From Dryomyza anilis (taxonomy: Eukaryota; Arthropoda; Insecta; Diptera; Dryomyzidae), in NCBI GenBank assembly GCA_951804985.1, contig OX638131.1, positions 38,285,544 to 38,349,543 on the forward strand: DNA of 64,000 nucleotides, written 5' to 3'. Shown piece by piece: positions 55,450-64,000 of the stretch; the first letter of the stretch is position 1; every line of letters starts with the position of its first letter. The notes under the pieces were generated by a model, which had not been told where the DNA came from, made no database searches, and saw only the letters and a list, made by a program, of their open reading frames with translations. The position numbers and the translations under genes are program-made.

Positions 55450-58400
55450 CTATTTTATCGTTGGTTCTATAAGAACATTCATCAGCTCTGTGACACATTG
55501 ATGCATATATTCCCGAAACTCTATACTTTCATGCATAAGTCTAAAGACCTCCTCAGTACGTTCCACATAAACATAGCGGTAGTATTTCTGCGGATTGTGG
55601 ATCTTCAAATTGCTTAGATAGCCCTCCGGCACATGTAGTATAGTTGCTGCAATAGCCTTGTATAAAACACCAAATAGCTCGAATTCCCGATAGGATTCTA
55701 TAAATTCTGCACAGCTCAGATATTCATTAGAATTTAACTGTAACGTTTCAAGTGCTTCTTCAAAGTATTTATAATACCAGTTAAGATATTTTGTTTCTTC
55801 TTTCTTGCGCTTCGAACTACTAAGATTCATATAGAGTGCAAAAATGACATCGATCGCTGGTGGACAATAGCGACATGTTTGAAAATCCACCAACATAACA
55901 TTTAACTCATCATTTCCTGGCTCGCTTTGTCTGAAGAAAACATTACCACCCCATGGATCACGATGACAGAATACATTGCGATATCTATGCGAGGGATTTA
56001 CCATTTCATAGACGTTATTCAGTGCACACACCAATTCGTTTTCTATATATGTCTGCGATTTTGTATCCTGATATTGTGGTTGTTTTCGGATTACTGCACA
56101 AATGCTCTGGTGGTTTATAGCTTTTAATATGGTAAAACGTACCGCAAAACCATGCCATACTTACTCGTAGACCTGTGGTAAAATAAGCTTCTGTTGGAGA
56201 TACTGTTATTTCATGTAATACTTCCGCATAGACATCGCCAATATTTAAGCGATTTTTAATTTCATAGGCTATGCTACTAGCATGCATTGTAGCCAAACCC
56301 CTGAGTAGTGATCGTACCTCATTGTCCTGCAAATTACCCGGTTCGGAAAGACTGGGCTCATAACCGATTTCGTATAGATTCTGTAGAACGAACAGATCAT
56401 CACGTGCGTATAAGCATTGTACGCACCAAACGTGTTTGGCTATAAAGAAGGATGTACATTTTACAATTGCTAACCAAAAAAAAAAAGTTTTAAGTCTTTT
56501 CAGACTTATAAATGGGTCCTATTTCTGAGTGTTACATATAACTCATATATAAGGACAATTATCATTCGATAAGACCAATATCGGTATGTAATAATGAGAA
56601 TTTGTTAAACTGTCGAATGTTAAAATATTTCGTCAAATAAATGCAGCTGATTTTTTGATATTATCATAAATATTCCTCGATTTCAAAAGAAAAACAAATA
56701 AATCAACATTTTATGTGCACTATTTGTATTCAATTTCACAATTTTCTTATTTACACAAAATACGACACCAAAAAACATGCCTCAGGGCTACTCTCAAATA
56801 CAACACTCAACATACAACACTCAAATACAACAACAAATTGACGTTTCTGTGTTATTGTATCGTATATATACTACATGGTACGAATACCATACACAAATAC
56901 GATGAACTGTGAATACGCTAAATATAAATCAACAAATTAAAAAAAATGTTTTTGAAGAAGAAAAATGCATTTGGATTTTTGGACATCTACAATGAAGATA
57001 CGCAATAAATCTAATAAAATCTCGTGTTTCACAATAACATCATTTAAACCCCTGTGCAAATGTAAAGCATTTAATCTATATTATGATTGCATTATGAATA
57101 ACAGCTTAATTATAATTTATTTGAATAATAGCTGTGCACATAAAAGTGTTAGAGACAAATAAGACGCAAATTAAAGACATAAATTGAAGACTCAAATATA
57201 AGACCCAGGTTAAGTAATAAAAAGTAAATTCGAAAAATCTATTTTGAGAATAATTTTAAAAAATATTTATGCTGCGATTTTGGAATGAGTTTTGTAAATC
57301 AGGCAATGAACCGGAACAAATAAATAGTTACAATTTATGTTTTAGACACAGATGATTTCGCTATAACGGTTTCACGTTATTGTTTTGATTTCAAAATTGA
57401 TTTTTTGAACGAAAGAATATCAACTAAGGGTGTGTGAATTGTACGGGTTTTCATTTGATCGCCATCCGTTAACCGATAATTGTTAAAGTCCCTAATAAAT
57501 AGATTAACTTCCAATTTAGTTCAAAACCGAAAATGTTTAAATCGTATTATTTTCGGAATCCGTTTCAAAACTAAAACGTTCAACGTAAAATTTCAGTACT
57601 TCAAATTTATCCGCGATTTATTTCCGATTGACTTTACGATTCTCATCAAGACCTTTCTCAGTTTCGCAATTGTGTAGAGCTCAATTCTACTGGTTTAAGA
57701 ATCTGTTGGAATTTTTCTGAATAATTTAAAGTCAACAAAATTATATTGATTAAGAAATGTGAAATGTGATCAAAAATGCATATATGATTTGCAAAAACAA
57801 AGTTAGATGTAGCATAGAATTGTAGATCTTGTTTTAAATAATATATAAAAATCTTAAAACTATAGATTTTATGAAATAAATATTACGTACAACTTCAAAT
57901 TTAAATTTATTGTGTTTGACTACTGGTTGACTGGACTGGTCAGATCCACCCGAATTTTATTGGGTTTATTTCAAAAAATTATCTAAAATAAAATATTGTT
58001 TCTTGACAATTAACTTGGTTAAAACTATGTTTCGAAACACAGAAAATGCTAATCAAATCTAAATACAACGTATGTTCGCAACGCTCGTCTTAATTCGATA
58101 ATTTATCGACTGACGAAGTTGGCAACGTTGTGCAGCATTTTCCACCTACGCCATATTTTGCCATCGTTTGAACATATTAATGTTTAAAAACAAACAGAAA
58201 AGGAGTTGGATTTAAATAAATGTATTCTTCCAACATTCTTCCTGTATACGAAGTTGGCACTCGTTGAGCAGAATTTTCTACCTACGCGTTGACACTCGGT
58301 GATCGGCATTTTCTGCGTACGTGTCTTTTGTTGTTCGTTGAGAAAACGTGTTCGCAAAAAGTACAAATAGTAACAGAGTATAATATAGTGCAGTATATAA

Positions 58401-61400
58401 TTTCTGAAACTAATGTGAAAAAACCACAAATAAAAATCAGTGTTTCGATTTTCAAACAGAATTTGGCATGTTATTTTACAAAAGCCTCAGGTCGTTCAAA
58501 ATCATGTTTTATTTTGAACATATTTATGTTTCGGTTCAAATATTTATTTTGTTTGGATGTAGTAATTATTATGTTTCCATTAGAACATACTCCATTTTAA
58601 GGGGCAACATTAAAATGTTTCCGGGATATTATAATGTAAGTCGGAGCTCATTACAACACTGTTCAAGCCTTAATACAACCCTGTTTACAAATGATTTATC
58701 AGTCAATTATATATGATGTTTACATAAAATTCCAAACATACATGTTAATGCCTGCAAAATTATGTTATGAAGAGCGTGTAGAAGAACTATCTAACACCAG
58801 AGAAGAAATATTGTAGGGGCAGGGAAAATGCGTCAATCAAAGAAATTCATTAGGTCCTATGACTGGAGAAGATTTAAAAAATGTATCGAAGAAAAACAGT
58901 ACAGGACACAGTTGGGTTAAAAACCATTGGATTGAGAATGGGCGTACAAACGGACAGTGCATGTAGATTATGGCTAGAAGACGAAGAAGATCCCGAACAC
59001 ATTTTAGAAACATGTCCAGCGCTTTTGCGTACATGAATGAAAATACTTGGAAGTCGACAACCAAGTCCGAGCGATATCAGAACGATGAATACTACACTCA
59101 GAAGAAAATGTCCCATTAAGTATTTAATGGTACGACCATCAATCTTATGGTTCATGAATTAATAGTTTTTTCTTTTTGAATCAAAAGTTTTCTAATTAAT
59201 TTGATAGTATTCGAAAAATTCAGTACCATTAATCTAAATATTTCAATATTATTATTTTTAATAGAATAAATACTATTGTTTTAATAGTTTCCTCCTATAA
59301 TAATAAACGTGGCATAAAAAACATAAACACGAATATAAACTTGTTCGTTTTGTACGTCATTCTGCGTGTTTGTGTTTGCTCAAAATGGTCGCATGCATTT
59401 TTTGTAATAATCCACATTTTTAATAGTGACATTGGTAAGGAATTAATGTAAATTCATTATATTTAACCGTTTTCTATTTATTACAGATAATAAATAATAA
59501 ATCGAACTTCTGTTATGGCGACGGACTCTAAATGCAGACTCAAGTATTGAAAACTGAAGCGAACATTGAATGTGCTATAACCTTTTACAACGAGAAGTGT
59601 CCATTTATGTGTGTGATTTTTTAAAAATGAATTTCAGTTTCGACATTTAATTAAAATAAATTATACAGTAAACTAACTAAAATCCATTTTTGTTATAATT
59701 TTATTAGGAAAATGTAATTCGACTATACTATAAAATTAATAAAACGTATCATAAAATATTTATAGGTTTTGGTTATTATATTTAAAGAAGCACAATTTAA
59801 AATTTATGGTACAACAAAATATTGTATTAACAGTTCCAATATTACTGAAATAATTTGAAATACTATTAATTTTCCATGTTTTTTTTCTGGGTGTAACCAA
59901 ATAATCAGATTCTTAACTGAGATAGGCTTGACGGACATCCTATAAAACAACTATCAGAACCAATGATGCCAATTGTAGGGGAATTCCCCAATTGGCAGAG
60001 AATTTTAGTCTTAGCGGGTAATTGGGGTTCACTTTTGACGGGGAATTTCAAATAATGATCTGTTACATTTTCTATATCTTAAAAGATTGGAATATGTGGC
60101 ATATTCCAATTTTTGGTCGAATTTGATATGGATTATTCTTTTCCTTTTAGATTCGATATGTCAATACAATAATTAATTTTTGAAATGAATTAAAACAGCA
60201 TGCTTTAACTTCAATGTTTTGAATTCGTTTGGAAAATAATGAATTAAAAATTATTTATTTAGGTAAAATCGTATTCGATCGTAAACTCGAACATGCCTCT
60301 ATATTCCAATCATTAAAATTATAGAAAATGTGAGATTTTATTTTTAAATTAAACAAAAATTCCTTATTCATTTTTTGAATGTACCGTCTGATGTTATGTT
60401 TTTTAATTAGGAGATAGACTGATGTATAAATTTGTACTTCATTTAAGACCTACAAATTTAACATGTCCCTTAATAGTTGAAAAATATTGTTTCAATATTT
60501 TAAAGTATTTTCATTGAAAATATAAATTTCGGAACAAAAATAACAATGTCAAAAAGATAGTAAACAAATTGTCAAAATTAAAAAAATGTCGAAAATAATT
60601 TCTCCTGTTTAAAAACATTTTTATCTGCATAAATTGCACATTTTCAGTACTAATTTAAACCAAGTTAAAAAAAAAACCAAGTTGTTTAATATGATCCAGT
60701 TTTTCGGTCAGATTTTATTTCAGTTTAAACTAAATGTAAATTTATTTAAAATTTCATAACTGAGTACTAATTGTATACCTCTTTGTAAAGTTTTGAAATA
60801 TGTTCAAATTTACACTAAGTTTAAACTTGCACTGAAAATCTGGACGTTAATTTATAAATATAACATTATTTGCTAATGACAAATAATGTTTCCCAGATCA
60901 TGTCTGATAAATGTCATTCAAAAATTAGAGAAATCAATAAATAAAACATATTAAATGTTTAACATATTGCGTAATATTTGTTCTATGGAATATTTCGATT
61001 TTTATTAAAAATGTAGTATGAACACTATTTATTCTCAGTGTGTTTAAATTAGTTACATGCGGGAAATTTATAGTATATTAGGGAATTATGTTAAGAATAT
61101 CGGGGACTATGAAAATATGAGTTGGCATCACGGATCAGAACCTCTATAAATAGTATAGGAAAGAAGGTCACAAGATCTAGATCTATTCAGAAGCATTAAT
61201 AATAAATAATAATTATCAAAATAAATCAGTTCTAAAACTCAAATATGTAAAAAGATTAAGTCCAAAACATATTGAAAAACACGAGAATTGCCGTAGACAT
61301 TGTTTCGATTCGATACACTGTGTAATATGTCTTCAAGTTCAGTGGACTTAAAGATTATAAACAAATCTTGAAGTCCACCGGTAACGTAAAATGTGGTCGG

Positions 61401-62009
61401 ATAGAATCAAAGTCCGTCAATGTTTGTGTAGTGTTATTATAACATTGGAAAATTTAATAACATTTTAAGTACTTAATAAACTTAGTTTTGTGACTTTCAA
61501 TTACAAACTCTCGCTGAAAGATTGATTTAACTGTCATAAAGTGTAATATATCTAATAACAACCTCGAATTATATACTCCAAACTCGCTCTGAATCAAACT
61601 TACAAAATGCACTTAATTCCTTTAGTAGTGTCGCATACAATGTTGCTTCTTTTTTTATAATTCCATGCTTCACAATGTAATCGCATAGTTCCGCATTATC
61701 ATACGGAAGCGATTTAACAAACAGACGATATTTTTGCTGCACAACACTGTCGCACTAAAAACAGATAACATTAAAAAGATGCCTAAAAGTATGGAATTCA
61801 AATGTCAAAGAGTCACACACATTAAGTGTACAATGAAATACGAGTTGATAATACTGTCCCAAGTAGCCAATGCTCTTCAATTCTGGATCCAAAGTAAAAT
61901 CCTTAAGTTTCAAATTTGGATTCTTGAGTAGATTGGTCACTATATGTTGGCATTCTGTACGCGTGAGCACGCCGGCGGTCAACGTATCTGCGACATTTGC
62001 TGTTGACAT
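55450..62009 (-). CDS. EcKL-4: ecdysteroid-kinase-like protein, split by a 5.2-kb intron
   Basis: Four exons on minus: 62009-61821, 61754-61604, 56439-56165, 56106-55450 (189, 151, 275, 657 nt), 423 residues, phases 0, 1, 0 as in EcKL-2 and -3. Start ATG 62009; the open frame reaches 62018, but that codon is GTG. Motifs: KSIGYLGQYYQL, LFVKSLPYDN, FCHRDPWGGNVFF, VDFQTCRYCPPAIDVIF. Catalytic residues intact. It is more diverged than the EcKL-2/3 pair. Intron 2 (61603-56440) has grown by insertion of a MITE, an inverted copy of the 45645-46870 repeat, and an RNase H-domain retrotransposon fragment. The exon pairing across 5 kb rests on phase, exon size and the SK-x-x-W junction shared with the paralogues. 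Confidence 0.88.
56615..56921. mobile_element. MITE copy in EcKL-4 intron 2
   Basis: Close match to 38870-39199 (EcKL-1 intron), ending in AACTGTGAATACGCTAA. The left terminal repeat was not found, so it may be truncated on that side. Confidence 0.6.
56922..57999. other. EcKL-4 intron, no feature recognised
   Basis: AT-rich; nothing assignable. Confidence 0.4.
58000..58770. mobile_element. Dispersed repeat, inverted copy of 45645-46870
   Basis: Reverse-complement match to the long copy, lacking its internal block of about 290 bp (the join is near 58470-58490). It contains the same AATTTATCGACTGA and CGTATGTTCGCAAC words. Function unknown. Confidence 0.65.
58827..59985 (+). pseudogene. Second non-LTR 3' fragment, split by a MITE
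   Basis: 58827-59094 and 59894-59985 together match the minus-strand fragment at 28330-28680 (RMGVQTDSACR, LEDEEDPEHILETCPALL, then TTCTTAACTGAGATAGGCTT). In-frame stops show it is dead. The 799-bp interruption is described separately. Confidence 0.75.
59095..59893. mobile_element. 799-bp MITE with TA target duplication
   Basis: Ends CACTCAGAAGAAAA and TTTTTTTTCTGGGTG are imperfect inverted repeats. TA precedes (59093-59094) and follows (59894-59895). The uninterrupted relative at about 28395 shows the host sequence running straight through. TA duplication suggests the Tc1/mariner superfamily. Confidence 0.7.
59986..61603. other. EcKL-4 intron, no feature recognised
   Basis: AT-rich sequence without assignable genes or clear repeats. 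Confidence 0.4.
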
Positions 62010-62449
62010 TTGTATCACTTTTGTTTATGCGAATTTTGGTATTATTGGAACAAATCCAATTATTTTTTTATTTTAATATATTTTTATTAATGTTCAGCTG
62101 CAACATCTGCTCACCGATCGACTTGCAACGGCCGACTGTCGCAATCGCTATCCCAGAACTTATCCAATGTTTTCACAGTTGTTTTTCGTATTTTGCATTT
62201 GTCAATATATCGTTCTTAATCATTTTAAATATGTATTGGTTAAATATACTAAATACCCCATATATAGGGGAGAATGTATATCGATTTACATCATCCATTT
62301 GTCACAATTGTGGATCTATATATAATATTTAACCATTTTGCACAAATTGGAAACATACCTCTGCTATTCAAATTGGGTCAAATTGACCCACGCATTGTCA
62401 TAAATATAAAATTCGATATAACTACATCTGTTTTTTTTTATTAAAATAT

Positions 62450-62496
<47 letters not shown>

Positions 62497-62498
62497 TT
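62450..62498. repeat. (TTTA)n microsatellite
   Basis: About twelve tandem TTTA units in the spacer upstream of EcKL-4. Confidence 0.9.
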
Positions 62499-62759
62499 AT
62501 TTTGTATATTTAAATTGAACAATAACAAAAAATACACTCAATACGAATATTTTGAAATATCTAAAATAGTGATTTTCCAGAAAAATTGTGTAATTTTCAA
62601 CCAATTTTTGCAGAAGGGTTAAAAATACCCACAATTATACAAATACTTCAGGGTTGACTGAATTTCTAATTTAAATTTATGATTATAATAGTGATTATAA
62701 TAAAATTTTTACAATTTTCAAATAAGATAGAAATTTAAAACCCCTTCGATATGCTCTTG

Positions 62760-63290
62760 AATTGGAAATGTAAAAATTGCTTGGACGAATAAGTCTTCGT
62801 GTAAGAATTGACTTGGAAAGAAATGTCCGTGAAATAATTGTCTCGGTAATTTCTGGGTTAAATCATAGGGAATACCTATCCAAGAAAGAATTGTCTGCGA
62901 AAGAATTGTCTAAGAAAGAATTGTCTAAGAAAGAATTGTCTGAGAAAGAATTGCCTGCGAAACAATTGTCTGAGAAACAATTTTTGAGATAGAATTGTCT
63001 CTGGGAATAATTATCCCTGTGAAAATTCTGTTTATGAATTCCATTTGGGAAAAGTGTTTTGACAAAGAATTCCTTTTTTGGCTGTATTAGTTTATGCGTT
63101 GGACCCTACCCTACCTGCAACTATCAATATCTTTTTCTGAGAAAGAATTGCCTAAGAAATAATAGTCTGAGAAACAATTTTCTGAGAAAGAATTGTCTCT
63201 GGGAATAATTATCCCTGTGAAAATTCTGTTTATGAATTCCCTTTGGGAAAACTGTTTTGACAGAGAATTACTTTTTTGGGTTACAACATT
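62760..63290. repeat. AGAATTGTCT-type tandem repeat
   Basis: At about 62882-62985 seven near-perfect 15-bp units GAAAGAATTGTCTNN follow each other. A second short cluster is at 63130-63195, and a block of about 100 bp (TCTCTGGGAATAATTATCCC to GAATTCC) is present twice, near 62997 and 63197. Confidence 0.8.
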
Positions 63291-63400
63291 TAGCGTCTTT
63301 AGCTCTATTGGTTTATGCGTTGGACTTCGATTGAAAAGTTGCTGGTACGAAATACTACGAGTCGAAAGGTCCCGGGTATCGAACCCTACCAGCAACTATC
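63290..63400 (+). repeat. tRNA-like sequence, possible SINE head
   Basis: GCGTCTTTAGCTCTATTGG resembles an A box and GGGTATCGAACCC a B box with one extra base. The piece between (CTTCGATTG...GAGTCGAAAG) is too long for a normal tRNA. A truncated relative is at 63088-63122. Confidence 0.4.
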
Positions 63401-63600
63401 AACATCAGACAATGTCAAACCTTTGAGTACAAACATAACACGCACAGCTCAAATGTTGAGTGAGCTCGTCCTAAGTTCTTTATGACTGTAACTTCAAACT
63501 ATTATTATGCGGGGTGAGTACTTTTCATACGCAATATTTTACTCTCGTAAGTTTGACATTTACTGTCGAGAGGTAACGCGGTTTAGAACAATGTTCGGTA

Positions 63601-63673
63601 CCCCAGCACAGATTTGAACATGGGACCTTTCGACTCACAGTCAAACGCACTGACCTCTGAGTTATCGACGCTC
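63601..63673 (-). repeat. tRNA-like SINE head, second copy
   Basis: Minus-strand GCGTCGATAACTCAGAGG...GTCCCATGTTCAAATCTG, alignable with 14267-14343. It shares GTCGAAAGGTCCC with 63290-63400. The acceptor ends do not pair, so it is not called as a tRNA gene. Confidence 0.45.
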
Positions 63674-63884
63674 TAAATAAAAAAAATATTAAAATAATAA
63701 AATCAAATTATTTTAAAACTGCGCACGTTTCGTTTTCTGTTACATTATTTTATTTTCTTTATTTACATGAATGCAATTTAAATATTTATATGTGATAAGA
63801 GAAAAGCAGCGATTGTGTTAATGCAAAATGTAAAAATTTATCATTATGAACGACCTTCAAATTAGTAGTCGGTTCTCAACATTT

Positions 63885-64000
63885 TTATGATTTTTGCAAC
63901 TCCTGACGCAATAAACGCTTTTCGAATAACATGGTGCCGTATGGACGTATAGTGATGTAGTAGACAATCTCGACAAAACTAAGTAGACTGGCGCCTACAA
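63885..64000 (-). CDS. Pickpocket (DEG/ENaC) sodium channel, C-terminal end, partial
   Basis: The minus-strand frame from the window edge (first full codon 63998) to TAA 63885-63887 gives 37 residues. They begin VGASLLSFVEIVYY and go on TIRPYG. The G-x-S of the DEG/ENaC selectivity filter, the hydrophobic second membrane span with the conserved Glu-(I/V)-x-Tyr, and the short basic cytoplasmic tail are all seen. Pickpocket proteins form trimeric amiloride-sensitive channels in the plasma membrane of sensory and epithelial cells. Only the last exon or part of it is in the window, so the specific ppk member cannot be named. Confidence 0.8.
   Translation of the reverse strand, partial: VGASLLSFVEIVYYITIRPYGTMLFEKRLLRQELQKS

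Overview
This window looks like nuclear DNA of a higher (schizophoran) fly. It is AT-rich, has short-intron fly genes, and carries many small inverted-repeat transposons. The gene set is fly-like too: ecdysteroid-kinase-like (EcKL) genes, a selenocysteine-type selenophosphate synthetase and a pickpocket channel. A tephritid or similar fly is plausible, but the species cannot be read from the sequence.

Layout. 1-2264: AT-rich DNA with one probable inverted-repeat element. 2265-12576: one complete minus-strand Ty3/Gypsy retrotransposon with 2,244-bp LTRs, 4-bp GTTG target duplication, PBS, PPT, gag, pol and a -1 frameshift signal. 15584-29774 (+): eleven exons of an SLC7 cationic amino-acid transporter; its start exon was not found. 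31539-35730 (-): four exons of SPS2/SelD with an in-frame TGA at the selenocysteine site and a SECIS-like hairpin in the 3' UTR. 38372-62009: four EcKL genes, one on plus and three on minus. 63885-64000 (-): the last exon of a pickpocket (DEG/ENaC) channel, running off the right edge.

Introns and spacers are full of transposon debris: foldback/MITE elements (two of them inserted into older repeats whose related empty sites are also in the window), an RTE-type non-LTR pseudogene, a Tc1 fragment, two RNase H-domain fragments of one non-LTR family, tRNA-like SINE heads, and several tandem repeats. The best leads are three recoding events (selenocysteine UGA in SPS2, a possible UGA-C readthrough tail on the transporter, the gag-pol frameshift) and the young, very long-LTR Gypsy element.

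Exon borders were set by eye from GT/AG sites, reading-frame phase and agreement among paralogues. All five multi-exon models with both ends visible (SPS2 and the four EcKLs) close in frame. No transcript evidence was available.
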